Source: Shewanella eurypsychrophilus (lineage in GTDB: Bacteria > Pseudomonadota > Gammaproteobacteria > Enterobacterales > Shewanellaceae). Taken from it: DNA of 64,000 bases. Below are positions 26,541 to 36,626 of the stretch, piece by piece. The notes under the pieces are model-generated. The model was not told the origin of the DNA and ran no database searches. It saw only the letters and a list, made by a program, of their open reading frames with translations. The first letter of the stretch is position 1, and each line of letters begins with the position of its first letter. The position numbers and the translations under genes are program-made. The stretch lies in assembly GCF_007004545.3 (NCBI RefSeq), contig NZ_CP045503.2:4186102-4250101 (forward strand). Reading direction: 5' to 3'.

Positions 26541-27286
26541 ATGTTATCAATCCATTCTTGCAGTGGTTTAATTCGTTCAAATGCAGTCAAATCTACGGTT
26601 AACGGTGTCACTGAAATATAACCATTGGTGACTGCATGAAAGTCAGTTCCAGCTGATGCATCTTGCTCATCGCCAGGAGGACCTAACCAATAAATATCTC
26701 TACCAGCAGGATCGTGTGCCTTAATCATCCCAGCAGCTCTGTGTCTGGCACCTAAGCGTGTGACTTTAATGCCTTGAATCTTATCAATGGGTAAATCTGG
26801 AACATTGATATTCAAGATCTGATCTTGTGCTATCGGCTTTTTAAGCAGCCCCGCAATGATCTTGCAAGCAAAATGCGCTGCGGTATCATAATGCTGCAGT
26901 TTAGAGCCCACTAATGAAACGGCCACGGCAGGCAGACCAAGAAAACGCCCTTCCATTGCTGCTGCAACCGTACCTGAATACAGGGTGTCATCGCCTAAAT
27001 TGGCGCCAGCATTAATACCCGCAACAACCATATCAGGCTCATCGGGATAGAGTTCACGTATCGCAAGATGAACACTGTCTGTTGGTGTGCCACTTACAGC
27101 AACAAAACCATTACTTAACGTATTAATTCGTAAAGGGTTAGTCAAGGTTAAAGAGTTACTCGCGCCAGAGCAGTTACGATCTGGCCCCACAGTCATAACC
27201 TGGTAAGACTCAGATAGCGCATCCGATAACACCTTAATTCCTTCCGCGGTTACACCATCATCATTACTTACAAGGATCTTAATCAT
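26537..27286 (-). CDS. surE: 5'/3'-nucleotidase SurE
   Basis: A metal-dependent nucleoside monophosphate and polyphosphate phosphatase. The metal site is in ILVSNDDG (Asp8 and Asp9), with a conserved Ser/Asn region at CSGASNSLT (about 39–47) and the later GINAGANLGDDTLYSGTVAAA block. The 249-residue length is typical. It overlaps pcm by 4 bases and lies 132 bases after truD's stop-adjacent end when read from the ATG of truD; the stop-to-start gap to truD is 65 bases. Family assignment is firm. Confidence 0.97.
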   Translation of the reverse strand: MIKILVSNDDGVTAEGIKVLSDALSESYQVMTVGPDRNCSGASNSLTLTNPLRINTLSNGFVAVSGTPTDSVHLAIRELYPDEPDMVVAGINAGANLGDDTLYSGTVAAAMEGRFLGLPAVAVSLVGSKLQHYDTAAHFACKIIAGLLKKPIAQDQILNINVPDLPIDKIQGIKVTRLGARHRAAGMIKAHDPAGRDIYWLGPPGDEQDASAGTDFHAVTNGYISVTPLTVDLTAFERIKPLQEWIDNI

Positions 27287-27351
27287 TACTAACCTACTCT
27301 TTGACTTATACTCTAATTGATTGACACAAACTTATGATCTTTGGGCTAAAA

Positions 27352-28419
27352 CTAGTTTTGCTCTTGTTCACGCCTCTCTTGCTGCCGCTGGCGAAACTCG
27401 CGGTCTTTAACATCCTCATAATCGAACAATTCACGCAGCACAGATGTTGCAAAGCTTCCTGAGGGTAGCGCAAACTTTAACACGATGACATCTTCGCCTT
27501 CTTGTTGATAAGTAAGATGCTGTGGTTCAAGCAGCAAAGGACGACGTTCTTGATCAAGCCCTGCATGTTCTAGCCCATCACGATCAAGTTCAAACTCTGA
27601 AAGTGCTAAATTCTCAAAATCGGCAGCTTCACCTTGAGGTAATATGCTGCCTCTGCCCCACATAGGTGCAGAGAGTTGAATATCTTTTTCATCCAGACGC
27701 TTAAGCAGCTCTGCATCCCATTTTTCAGCGACAAAATAGCTGCGACTTCCAGCTAATAAAACACTGTCACCGTCCAACTTTGCTAGCCCATGTTTTGCTA
27801 ATCTAGCAGAAGTGACGTAATTAAATAGATAAGAGCGGACAGCAGATAGGTACATACTGCGTTTCTTTCTATCTTTCACCTTACGACCAGTAAACATCTG
27901 TCTGCCAAAGATTAAATTCTTACCATCATGACCAAATCTTTGCTCACCAAAGTAGTTAGGTACTCCAGTCTCCTTGATGAGAGCTAACCGAGCCAATACA
28001 TCATCCATATCGGTAAGATTTCGTAACGTGAGCGTAAATCGGTTACCCGCTAAGGCACCAATTCTTAGTTTTTTACCGTGACGATGACTAGATAATACCG
28101 TTAGCTCTTCATTGTTTAAACTGGACCATTCTGGCGTTTCTTTTCCCGGAATACGTACACCAAACCACTGCTCGGTAATGGCATTTTTATCTTTTTGGCC
28201 AGCATAAGTCACCTCTTTAGGATGAACATGAGCAAAACCAGACAATATCTTAGCGACATCAGCGGTGTTCAGCCCCTCTTTGCGGATATGCAGCAGATGA
28301 TGCTCCCCCTCTCCAGTGGGGCCGAAGGGTAATATCTCCTGAACAATAAAGTCACTATTGTTTGTACGAAGATCAGCCTTTGAAGCTGGCTTACCGTGTA
28401 AATAATGAAGTTCTATCAT
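27352..28419 (-). CDS. truD: tRNA pseudouridine(13) synthase TruD
   Basis: Makes pseudouridine at position 13 of tRNA-Glu. The catalytic Asp lies in the motif YAGQKDKNAITEQWFGV (about residue 76). The TruD-specific insertion domain follows (about 150–300). The 355-residue length fits. I chose ATG 28419, because the N-terminal IELHYLHGKPASKADLR aligns with the family; a TTG ten codons upstream is unlikely. It sits between ispF and surE, the standard order in gammaproteobacteria. Confidence 0.96.
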   Translation of the reverse strand: MIELHYLHGKPASKADLRTNNSDFIVQEILPFGPTGEGEHHLLHIRKEGLNTADVAKILSGFAHVHPKEVTYAGQKDKNAITEQWFGVRIPGKETPEWSSLNNEELTVLSSHRHGKKLRIGALAGNRFTLTLRNLTDMDDVLARLALIKETGVPNYFGEQRFGHDGKNLIFGRQMFTGRKVKDRKKRSMYLSAVRSYLFNYVTSARLAKHGLAKLDGDSVLLAGSRSYFVAEKWDAELLKRLDEKDIQLSAPMWGRGSILPQGEAADFENLALSEFELDRDGLEHAGLDQERRPLLLEPQHLTYQQEGEDVIVLKFALPSGSFATSVLRELFDYEDVKDREFRQRQQERREQEQN

Positions 28420-28473
28420 GGTCTGTCTTAATCTCTTTAGATCTAGCAAATTAGGTGTAAACGATACTGTTAC

Positions 28474-28959
28474 TTATAAAGCTTGTTTGGCTACAAGCAC
28501 TACAGCTTCGACGGCAATGCCCTCTTTTCGGCCTGTAAAGCCAAGCTTTTCGGTCGTTGTGGCTTTAACATTGATATCATCAATGCTGGTATTTAAATCT
28601 TGACTGAGCACGGTACGAATCGCTTGTATATGAGGCGCCATTTTAGGCGCTTGAGCAATAATGGTGACATCGAGATTACCCAGTTCGAACCCTTTAGCCT
28701 GGATCAATGCATAACAATGGCGAAGCAATTGACGGCTATCTGCTCCTTTAAATGCTTCATCGGTATCGGGAAAATGCTTACCAATGTCCCCAAGAGCCAG
28801 TGAGCCTAAAATAGCATCAGAGATTGCATGCAAGACAACATCCCCATCAGAGTGCGCTATCAAACCACACTCATAAGGAACTTGCACACCACCGAGTAGC
28901 AGTGGCTTATCGCCACCAAACTTATGCACATCAAAACCATGGCCAATACGTATATTCAT
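28474..28959 (-). CDS. ispF: 2-C-methyl-D-erythritol 2,4-cyclodiphosphate synthase
   Basis: Forms the cyclic diphosphate in the MEP pathway for isoprenoids. The zinc ligands are visible in RIGHGFDVHKF (Asp9 and His11) and in LIAHSDGDVVLHAISDA (about 33–49). The C-terminal KATTTEKLGFTGRKEGI segment is characteristic. The 161-residue length is usual. It lies 97 bases downstream of ispD on the same strand. Confidence 0.97.
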   Translation of the reverse strand: MNIRIGHGFDVHKFGGDKPLLLGGVQVPYECGLIAHSDGDVVLHAISDAILGSLALGDIGKHFPDTDEAFKGADSRQLLRHCYALIQAKGFELGNLDVTIIAQAPKMAPHIQAIRTVLSQDLNTSIDDINVKATTTEKLGFTGRKEGIAVEAVVLVAKQAL

Positions 28960-29056
28960 TTTTGTTCCAAAGAAGTCATTTATGTCATAGCCTAATTCAC
29001 TAATATTGGGCTAGAGCTCTTGCAGGAAATATCTCACAGACTATATATTAACTTGG

Positions 29057-29755
29057 CTAGCCTTTCGTCCGTTGACTTAAAAATAACGCCGCAAGTTGCA
29101 AGTCATCAGGGTGAGTGATCTTAATATTATCCGCTCGTCCAGTCACAAGGCCAGGTGAAAAGCCTGCCCATTCCATTGCTGAGGCTTCGTCGGTAATATT
29201 AGCCTTAGCAGCAAGCGCGTTTGCCAAGTTTTCTTTTAGTGCTTTTACAGGAAAAAACTGCGGCGTTAAAGCGTGCCATAACAATTCTCGACACACTGTT
29301 TCTGTGATCACTCCCTGAGAGTCACTTCGTTTCATGGTATCTCGTACGGGGGCTGCCAGTATAGCGCCTTGAGGAAACAATTGTCTTGAATCTATGAGTT
29401 TATCGATATCATTATGGGTTAAACATGGACGAGCGGCATCGTGCACCATGACCCAATATTCATCATCTAAATGCTCGAGACAAGACTGAACAGAGTCAGC
29501 ACGTTCTTTACCGCCTATAACGGATTTAAGCTTAGGATGACTAGATTGCGGCAAAGAGGTAAATAGGTCGTCTTGTGGATGAAGCGCAACGATAACACGC
29601 TCAATTTTGGGGTGAGATAACAGCAGTTTTAACGTCAAAGATAGAATAGTATCTTCACCCAACTTCAAATACTGTTTAGGAATGTCTGCGCCCATCCGGC
29701 TACCAATACCTGCAGCGGGAACGATAGCAACAATCTGATCTTGGGGAGTGTTCAT
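29057..29755 (-). CDS. ispD: 2-C-methyl-D-erythritol 4-phosphate cytidylyltransferase
   Basis: Attaches CMP to MEP in isoprenoid synthesis. The nucleotide-binding signature VPAAGIGSRMGADIPKQYL is at about residues 13–31, and HDAARPCLTHNDID (about 104–117) and the C-terminal DNIKITHPDDL block are present. The 232 residues match the family. It lies 34 bases after ftsB; the ftsB–ispD–ispF–truD order is conserved in gammaproteobacteria. Confidence 0.97.
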   Translation of the reverse strand: MNTPQDQIVAIVPAAGIGSRMGADIPKQYLKLGEDTILSLTLKLLLSHPKIERVIVALHPQDDLFTSLPQSSHPKLKSVIGGKERADSVQSCLEHLDDEYWVMVHDAARPCLTHNDIDKLIDSRQLFPQGAILAAPVRDTMKRSDSQGVITETVCRELLWHALTPQFFPVKALKENLANALAAKANITDEASAMEWAGFSPGLVTGRADNIKITHPDDLQLAALFLSQRTKG

Positions 29756-29789
29756 TTATTACGCTTCTACTCATGGCGTTGAGCAGCCT

Positions 29790-30080
29790 TTAATTTGCAG
29801 GTTTTAGACGTTCACCAACGACACGAAAAAATGTTTCATCTTTTTTTATCATACCTAGCTCGTTACGGGCACGCTCTTCAAGCGCCTCTGTACCACTACT
29901 AAGATCGATAATCTCTTCTCGCAACACTTGATTTCGTGCAACCAATTTGGCATTACCCTCTTGCTGAAGTGCTATTTGCTCACGAAGCAGCACGGATCCA
30001 GGAAGACTGTTAACACCAAACCATAACTGGTATTGAAGTAGGCCTAATAAGGCAATCAACACAAATAGAAAACGTTTCAT
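29790..30080 (-). CDS. ftsB: Cell division protein FtsB
   Basis: A bitopic membrane protein that joins FtsL and FtsQ at the division septum. The 96-residue protein has one N-terminal membrane helix (about 4–20) followed by a leucine-zipper-like coiled coil (about 29–70) and the conserved EERARNELGMIKKDETFF segment. I chose ATG 30080, which places the helix directly at the N-terminus; a 19-codon upstream extension would reach into the eno terminator. Confidence 0.94.
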   Translation of the reverse strand: MKRFLFVLIALLGLLQYQLWFGVNSLPGSVLLREQIALQQEGNAKLVARNQVLREEIIDLSSGTEALEERARNELGMIKKDETFFRVVGERLKPAN

Positions 30081-30122
30081 GGTGATATCTATTATTGTTC
30101 GACATGACTGCGATGATAATAC

Positions 30123-30153
30123 AACAAAAAAGGCCACCCAGTGGTGACCTTTT
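30123..30153 (-). terminator. Terminator of eno
   Basis: Minus-strand hairpin AGGTCACC / GGTGGCCT followed by a T run, between eno and ftsB. It may be partly read through into ftsB. Confidence 0.7.
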
Positions 30154-30227
30154 CATTCTAACGGCATAATTAACCTTGCTTGCTTAAAGTTTAGAGATTC
30201 AATCTCTCACTCAAAGCAAAGCTAAAG

Positions 30228-31523
30228 TTATACCAGACCTTTAATTTCGCTACGACCACGGTAAGGCGCTTTCTCGCCTAGCTGCTCTTCGATACGAAGA
30301 AGCTGGTTGTACTTAGCTATACGATCTGAACGACTCAGAGAGCCTGTTTTAATCTGACCAGCACAAGTCGCAACAGCGAGATCGGCGATAGTCGAATCTT
30401 CAGTCTCACCACTACGGTGTGAGATAACCACGGTGTAACCGGCTTCTTTTGCCATACGGATAGCCGCAAGCGTCTCTGTAAGCGTACCGATCTGGTTAAA
30501 CTTGATCAGAATAGAGTTACCGATGTTGTTATCGATACCGCGCTTAAGGATCTTAGTGTTTGTCACAAACAAATCATCGCCAACTAACTGGATCTTATCA
30601 CCTAAAATCTGAGTCTGATAAGCCCAACCATCCCAATCTGACTCGTCTAAGCCATCTTCGATTGATGCGATAGGGTATTGTTCAGTCAGCTCTTTAAGGA
30701 AGTCAGAGAAACCATTAGCACTGAACACTTTGCCTTCACCAGCAAGATCATATTTGCCATCTTTGTAGAACTCTGAAGCCGCACAATCTAGTGCAAGCGT
30801 CACATCTTCACCTAGCTTGTAGCCAGCTTTCTCGACAGCAACCTTGATCACAGCCAGAGCATCAGCATTTGAAGCCAAATCTGGTGCGAAACCACCTTCA
30901 TCACCTACAGCTGTATTGAGGCCCTTATCCTGAAGTACTTTCTTCAAGTTATGGAAGATCTCAGCGCCCATACGTAGCGCTTCACGGAAGTTCTTAGCGC
31001 CAACAGGCTGAACCATGAATTCCTGAATGTCGACGTTGTTATCAGCATGCTCACCGCCATTGATGATATTCATCATAGGTACAGGCATAGTGTATTGGCC
31101 CGAAGTACCATTTAAGTCAGCGATATGTGCATATAAAGGTACACCTTTAAATGCTGCAGCGGCTTTGGCCGCGGCTAAAGATACAGCTAAAATAGCGTTT
31201 GCGCCTAGCTTATCCTTGTTCTCAGTACCATCAACATCGATCATGATCTGATCAAGTTCACTTTGAGCCGTCGCGTCTTTACCCAGTAAAGCATCACGAA
31301 TTGGACCATTGATGTTAGCAACAGCTTTCAATACGCCTTTACCCATGTAGCGGCTTTTGTCACCATCACGAAGCTCTAACGCTTCACGGCTACCCGTAGA
31401 AGCACCTGATGGCGCTGCAGCCATGCCATGAAATCCACCTTCTAAGTGAACTTCTGCTTCTACAGTTGGGTTGCCACGAGAATCCATGATTTCGCGACCA
31501 ATGACGTTAATAATTTTAGCCAT
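30228..31523 (-). CDS. eno: Enolase
   Basis: Converts 2-phosphoglycerate to phosphoenolpyruvate in glycolysis and is also a component of the RNA degradosome. The 431 residues include GREIMDSRGNPTVE (about 9–22), the catalytic VGDEGGFAP region (about 206–214), the metal residues in SIEDGLDE and QLVGDDLFVTN, and the catalytic lysine region ILIKFNQIGTLTET (about 338–351). It lies 124 bases after pyrG; the pyrG–eno pair is conserved. Confidence 0.98.
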   Translation of the reverse strand: MAKIINVIGREIMDSRGNPTVEAEVHLEGGFHGMAAAPSGASTGSREALELRDGDKSRYMGKGVLKAVANINGPIRDALLGKDATAQSELDQIMIDVDGTENKDKLGANAILAVSLAAAKAAAAFKGVPLYAHIADLNGTSGQYTMPVPMMNIINGGEHADNNVDIQEFMVQPVGAKNFREALRMGAEIFHNLKKVLQDKGLNTAVGDEGGFAPDLASNADALAVIKVAVEKAGYKLGEDVTLALDCAASEFYKDGKYDLAGEGKVFSANGFSDFLKELTEQYPIASIEDGLDESDWDGWAYQTQILGDKIQLVGDDLFVTNTKILKRGIDNNIGNSILIKFNQIGTLTETLAAIRMAKEAGYTVVISHRSGETEDSTIADLAVATCAGQIKTGSLSRSDRIAKYNQLLRIEEQLGEKAPYRGRSEIKGLV

Positions 31524-31603
31524 AATTTCCTCGGTTTAAGTTTAAAAATTAAAAATAAAGTAAAACTGAAATAGGTTCATCTAAATTTACATTAACCAAA
31601 AAC

Positions 31604-31638
31604 AAAAAAGCCGCCCCCAAGATGTGGAAGCGGCTTTT
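31604..31638 (-). terminator. Terminator of pyrG
   Basis: Minus-strand stem AAAAGCCGC / GCGGCTTTT with a 15-base loop and a T run, just after the pyrG stop codon. Confidence 0.78.
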
Positions 31639-31647
31639 GTATCTGGT

Positions 31648-33285
31648 TTAGCCCAAATCGCGTTTCTGATACACGGCGGCTGCAGCGACAAAACCTACAA
31701 ATAATGGCTGTCCATCACGAGGTGTCGAAGTAAATTCAGGGTGGAATTGACCGGCAACAAACCATGGATGATTTGGTAGCTCGATCATTTCAACAAGCTG
31801 GCGGTCTGATGATAGACCACTAAACATTAGGCCAGCTTTTTCTAAACGTTCTTTATAATTGTTGTTCACTTCAAAGCGGTGGCGATGACGCTCGACACAA
31901 GAGTTACCCTTGTATGCTTCTGCCGCTTTACTGCCTTCTTCAAGATGACAAAGCTGAGCCCCAAGGCGCATAGTGCCACCAAGATCTGACGTTTCATGAC
32001 GTTGTTCAACTCCGCCATCTTCGTTAAGCCACTCAGTGATCAAACCAACAACAGGATGTGGAGATTCTTTATTAAATTCTGTTGAATGTGCGCCTTCAAG
32101 ACCGGCAACATTACGAGCAAACTCAATCAAAGCGACTTGCATACCTAGGCAAATGCCGAAATATGGTATGTTGTTTTCACGAGCATATTTAGCCGCAAGG
32201 ATTTTACCTTCAACACCACGCTCGCCAAATCCGCCAGGAACTAAAATTCCATCAAGGCCATGAAGCTCTTCTTCACCTTTAGCTTCAACTGTTTGCGAAT
32301 CAATGTACTTAATATTAACCGATACGCGGTTAAACAGACCCGCATGCTTCAATGCTTCGTTGACTGATTTATAGGCGTCAGGCAGTTCAATGTACTTACC
32401 CACCATACCGATAGTCACTTCACCAATAGGGTTAGCTTCTTGGTAGATCACTTGTTCCCACTCATGCAGATCGGCTTCTTTACACTCGATGCCGAAACGC
32501 TTGACCACAATCGCATCTAAGCTTTGAGCCTTAAGTAGCGCCGGGATCTTGTAGATGCTATCGACATCTTTGAGTGAGATAACTGCACGTTCTTCAACAT
32601 TACAGAAGAGTGATATTTTCGCTCTTTCATTAGCTGGAAGCACACGATCGCCACGACAGATAAGAATATCCGGAGCGATACCGATAGAGCGTAGCTCTTT
32701 CACTGAATGCTGTGTAGGCTTAGTCTTGACTTCACCTGCAGCGCCTAAGAAAGGCACTAGAGTAAGGTGCATAAACAGGGTACGATCACGACCTAGTTCT
32801 ACGCCTAACTGACGAATAGATTCTAAAAATGGTAATGATTCGATATCACCAACCGTGCCGCCAATCTCGACGATAGCGACATCATGACCTTCACCACCTG
32901 CAAGCACTCTGTCTTTGATGGCATTAGTGATGTGAGGAATGACCTGAATGGTCGCGCCTAAATAGTCACCACGACGCTCTTTACGAAGGACTTCTTCATA
33001 GATACGGCCTGTGGTGAAGTTATTACGACGGTTCATCTTGGTACGAATGAAGCGCTCATAATGACCTAAATCAAGATCAGTCTCTGCTCCGTCCTCGGTA
33101 ACAAAAACTTCTCCGTGCTGAGTCGGGCTCATGGTGCCAGGATCCACGTTAATATATGGATCTAGCTTCATAATGGTTACGTTTAGGCCTCTAGCCTCTA
33201 AAATTGCCGCTAACGATGCTGCCGCAATGCCTTTACCTAGTGATGAAACCACGCCACCAGTTACGAAGATATACCTTGTTGTCAT
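31648..33285 (-). CDS. pyrG: CTP synthase
   Basis: Makes CTP from UTP, ATP and glutamine. The N-terminal synthetase domain starts with YIFVTGGVVSSLGKGI (P-loop). The C-terminal class I glutamine amidotransferase has PYFGICLGMQ, whose Cys is the nucleophile (about residue 380), and the catalytic FHPE near the C-terminus (about 515). At 545 residues it equals the E. coli enzyme. It lies upstream of eno and 111 bases after mazG. Confidence 0.98.
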   Translation of the reverse strand: MTTRYIFVTGGVVSSLGKGIAAASLAAILEARGLNVTIMKLDPYINVDPGTMSPTQHGEVFVTEDGAETDLDLGHYERFIRTKMNRRNNFTTGRIYEEVLRKERRGDYLGATIQVIPHITNAIKDRVLAGGEGHDVAIVEIGGTVGDIESLPFLESIRQLGVELGRDRTLFMHLTLVPFLGAAGEVKTKPTQHSVKELRSIGIAPDILICRGDRVLPANERAKISLFCNVEERAVISLKDVDSIYKIPALLKAQSLDAIVVKRFGIECKEADLHEWEQVIYQEANPIGEVTIGMVGKYIELPDAYKSVNEALKHAGLFNRVSVNIKYIDSQTVEAKGEEELHGLDGILVPGGFGERGVEGKILAAKYARENNIPYFGICLGMQVALIEFARNVAGLEGAHSTEFNKESPHPVVGLITEWLNEDGGVEQRHETSDLGGTMRLGAQLCHLEEGSKAAEAYKGNSCVERHRHRFEVNNNYKERLEKAGLMFSGLSSDRQLVEMIELPNHPWFVAGQFHPEFTSTPRDGQPLFVGFVAAAAVYQKRDLG

Positions 33286-33396
33286 TATGAACCTGAGAAA
33301 ATGAGTTGGATAATATGTGCTTGTAAGAAAGCACTAGGACGGGGCGCAATTATAGCAAACCCCTAAGCCTTCGACAAACAAGTTAAGCGATAATTT

Positions 33397-34200
33397 TTAT
33401 CTATTTGAGCTCTCTTGACTCTTGACTTGATTCCAGTAACTATCCAGTTCGGTTAAAGTGTGCTCTTCCATAGCCTTATCACTCTGATTTGCTAGTGTTT
33501 CTACACTTCGAAATCTTCGCTCAAACTTTTTATTTGCCTGACGTAATGCTTGTTCAGGTTCAACACCAAGATGACGAGCAAGATTCGTTACAGCGAATAG
33601 TAGGTCGCCCATCTCATCCAATATTCGTTCTGAGTCCGGTTTATCCTGTTTGACTTCATATAATACTTCATCTATTTCTTCATGGATTTTAGCTACAACA
33701 GGATCAAGCTCGGCCCAATCAAAACCCACTCTCGCCACACGCTTTTGAATTTTAACTGACCGGCTCAGAGCTGGCAAAGCTAAGGGAATATTATCTAATA
33801 CCGAATAAAGCGACTTCGCATTACGCTCCTTAGCTTTAATGGTTTCCCAACTTTCTTTGACTTGCTCTGCACTGGCCTCTTTAAGTGCACCAAACACATG
33901 AGGATGCCTTGAGGTTAGCTTATTGCAGATTTTCTCAACCACATCGGCAAAATCAAACAGACCTTGCTCCTTTCCAAGCTGGCAATAAAACACCACTTGA
34001 AATAACAGGTCTCCCAGCTCATCAGGCAGTTCCTCGAGCGCCATTCGCTCTATGGTATCGGCAACTTCATAGGCTTCTTCTAAGGTAAATGGAACAAGTG
34101 TACTGAATGACTGTTCCAGATCCCAAGGGCAACCAGATTGTGGGTCCCTGAGCTTAGTCATAACATCTAGTAGAGGCTCTATTTCATTCGTTTTCATCAT
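33397..34200 (-). CDS. mazG: Nucleoside triphosphate pyrophosphohydrolase MazG
   Basis: Hydrolyses NTPs and dNTPs to monophosphates and limits ppGpp effects in E. coli. It has two MazG repeats in 267 residues. The N-terminal repeat has LRDPQSGCPWDLEQ and the metal-binding EEAYEVADTIE and ELGDLLFQVVF blocks (about 38–71). The C-terminal repeat has EEIDEVLYEV and DEMGDLLFAVTNLARHL (about 170–205). Two ATGs stand in tandem at the start. It lies 73 bases downstream of relA, with the relA terminator between them. Confidence 0.96.
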   Translation of the reverse strand: MMKTNEIEPLLDVMTKLRDPQSGCPWDLEQSFSTLVPFTLEEAYEVADTIERMALEELPDELGDLLFQVVFYCQLGKEQGLFDFADVVEKICNKLTSRHPHVFGALKEASAEQVKESWETIKAKERNAKSLYSVLDNIPLALPALSRSVKIQKRVARVGFDWAELDPVVAKIHEEIDEVLYEVKQDKPDSERILDEMGDLLFAVTNLARHLGVEPEQALRQANKKFERRFRSVETLANQSDKAMEEHTLTELDSYWNQVKSQESSNR

Positions 34201-34217
34201 AATACCAATCTCATTAA

Positions 34218-34246
34218 AACAAAAAGGCAGCCTACGCCGCCTTTCT
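34218..34246 (-). terminator. Terminator of relA
   Basis: Minus-strand stem AAAGGCGGC / GCTGCCTTT with a 4-base loop and a T run, in the relA–mazG gap. Confidence 0.78.
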
Positions 34247-34273
34247 TTATATGTGGTTTAACTTAGCTTGAAC

Positions 34274-36484
34274 TTACAATCTTCTTGCTTCACTGACACC
34301 GTCTACCTGATTAATCTTAGTCAGCACTTTAGACAGGCCATCTAAATTGTATAACTCAAGTTCAAGTTCTATTGCTGCTGTTTGTGTTTTCACATCAGAT
34401 GATGAACTCATCGCCATCACGTGAGTTTTCTCTGCGGCGAGAACAGAAGTGAGATCCCTTAGCAACCCCGAACGATCACTGGCGATGATACGGAGTCGGA
34501 TCTTATAGCCACCAGAATAATTCTGCCCCCAAACCACATCGACAGTGCGCTCTGGATGAGCCCGCATTAACTCTTTGACTTGATCACAATCTGCTCGATG
34601 AACTGAGATCCCACGGCCCTTAGTGATAAAACCAAATATCTCATCGCCGGGTACTGGCTGGCAACAACGAGCTATATGGCTCATCAAATTACCTACACCA
34701 CTGACCTCTACCTGCCCTTTACCTTTGCGCCCGACCTTACTCTGACCCTTTTTAACTAGGTCTTCGACCGCTTCTTCATCGGAGAACTCATGTTTACGCA
34801 TTTGGCTCTGAACATGGTTAACCACTTGGTTGAGCCTGACATCCCCGCCACCAATTCCGGCAAGTAGGTCATCCATGCTCACCATGTTAAACCGTTCGAC
34901 CGCAGTTTGTGCATCTTTGAGCTTAAGGCCTGCTCGAGACAGCTCAGTTTCTAGCATCTCTCTTCCGGCAACGATGTTCTTATCTCTATCTTGTTGCTTA
35001 AACCAATGTTGGATCTTAGAACGCGCACGAGAGGAACGAATATAGCCTAAATGTGGATTGAGCCAGTCTCGTTTAGGGTTAGGATGTTTAGAAGTAATAA
35101 TCTCTATGCGCTGGCCTGTTTCAACTTGATAAGTAAAAGGCACAATACGACCATCGACTTTAGCACCGATACATTTATGTCCGACATGGGAATGAATGTA
35201 ATAGGCAAAATCCAGCACTGTAGATCCTAATGGCAGGTCAACCACTTCACCGTTAGGCGTGAAGACATAGACTCTGTCTTCAAAGACTTGACTGCGCACC
35301 TCTTCGACCAAGTTGCCACTTTCAGCGACATCTTCCTGCCACTGCAAGATCTTACGCAGCCAGTTAATTTTATCTTCATAACCGCTCTGCTTACTACCGC
35401 CACTGGAACCCTCTTTATATTTCCAGTGGGCAGCCACTCCGAGCTCTGCATCTTCATGCATCTGTTCGGTGCGAATTTGAATTTCAACCGTTTTGCCTTC
35501 AGGACCCACAACTATAGTATGGATTGACTGGTAACCATTGGGTTTGGGATTAGCCACATAATCATCAAATTCACGGGGAATATGATGCCAAAGTGTATGC
35601 ACCACACCCAAGGCACCATAACAGTCTTGTAATCTATCAGTCACGATACGAACGGCGCGAACATCGAAAAGCTCATCGAACTTAAGGTCCTTGCCTTTCA
35701 TCTTCTTCCAGATGCTATAGATATGCTTAGGCCGACCATAGACTTTGGCTCTGATTTGGTCTTTATCTAAACGTTCTTGCAACTGCTTAACAAAATTATC
35801 AATAAAGGTTTCACGGTCTAACCGCTTACCATCTAACTGTTTGGCAATATCTTTGTAGGTTTCTGGATGAAGGTATCGGAATGAAATATCTTCCAGTTCC
35901 CATTTTAGTTGACCTATACCTAGCCTGTTAGCTAACGGAGCATAGATATCTGCGATTTCTCTGGCAAGCAGCACCCGAGTCTCTTCATCAGCGTTTTTAA
36001 CTTCTCTGAGCAAACAAATACGCTCGGCAAGCTTGATCACGACAGCGCGTACATCTTCGACCATCGCGAGCAACATACGGCGTATATTATCAATCTGCGG
36101 CTCTGCGGCGCGGGATTGCTCATTAATTTTTAAAGCGCCAATAGCATTCATGGTTTCTACGCTACGAACTAGCGTAGCTAATCCGCTGCCGAACGTTTCC
36201 TCTAAAGACTCTTTAGTAAAAACGCCGGCCTCGTAGGCCACAAAGATAACTGACGCCTGCAGCGTTTCGATATCCATATTCAAAGGCGCAAGAATTTCGA
36301 TTAACTCTCTGGCTCTTTGAGAAAGGATGGGATCAGTTTTGGAGTGCAGGGACATTAAATCTTCAACTTGACGGATCAGCTCAAGTAAGCTTTGAGCTTC
36401 GTCAGTATCGCTAATATAACGATTAACCCACTCCTCCAGCTGAAAATCCGGATCACTAAAATGTGCTTCTCGAACTGATACCAT
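34274..36484 (-). CDS. relA: GTP pyrophosphokinase RelA, (p)ppGpp synthetase I
   Basis: Ribosome-associated synthetase that makes (p)ppGpp when uncharged tRNA enters the A site. The 736 residues show an N-terminal pseudo-hydrolase domain lacking the HD metal site, the synthetase domain with EFDDYVANPKPNGYQSIHT (about 305–325; the EFDD signature marks RelA rather than SpoT), a TGS domain (about 405–465), a zinc-finger region with HIARCCQPVPGD (about 610) and a C-terminal ACT domain. Gene order rlmD–relA–mazG is conserved. Confidence 0.97.
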   Translation of the reverse strand: MVSVREAHFSDPDFQLEEWVNRYISDTDEAQSLLELIRQVEDLMSLHSKTDPILSQRARELIEILAPLNMDIETLQASVIFVAYEAGVFTKESLEETFGSGLATLVRSVETMNAIGALKINEQSRAAEPQIDNIRRMLLAMVEDVRAVVIKLAERICLLREVKNADEETRVLLAREIADIYAPLANRLGIGQLKWELEDISFRYLHPETYKDIAKQLDGKRLDRETFIDNFVKQLQERLDKDQIRAKVYGRPKHIYSIWKKMKGKDLKFDELFDVRAVRIVTDRLQDCYGALGVVHTLWHHIPREFDDYVANPKPNGYQSIHTIVVGPEGKTVEIQIRTEQMHEDAELGVAAHWKYKEGSSGGSKQSGYEDKINWLRKILQWQEDVAESGNLVEEVRSQVFEDRVYVFTPNGEVVDLPLGSTVLDFAYYIHSHVGHKCIGAKVDGRIVPFTYQVETGQRIEIITSKHPNPKRDWLNPHLGYIRSSRARSKIQHWFKQQDRDKNIVAGREMLETELSRAGLKLKDAQTAVERFNMVSMDDLLAGIGGGDVRLNQVVNHVQSQMRKHEFSDEEAVEDLVKKGQSKVGRKGKGQVEVSGVGNLMSHIARCCQPVPGDEIFGFITKGRGISVHRADCDQVKELMRAHPERTVDVVWGQNYSGGYKIRLRIIASDRSGLLRDLTSVLAAEKTHVMAMSSSSDVKTQTAAIELELELYNLDGLSKVLTKINQVDGVSEARRL

Positions 36485-36626
36485 CTCAATAACATCCTTT
36501 ATTGTTAAATCTTAGAGTACGCTTGGGACGTTAATCCCTTGGCTGAATGACCTATCTTCAGCATTCCTATTGTATTGTCAATTAACAAACGCTGACTCGA
36601 TAGTTAATTAGCTACATTTTCTACAA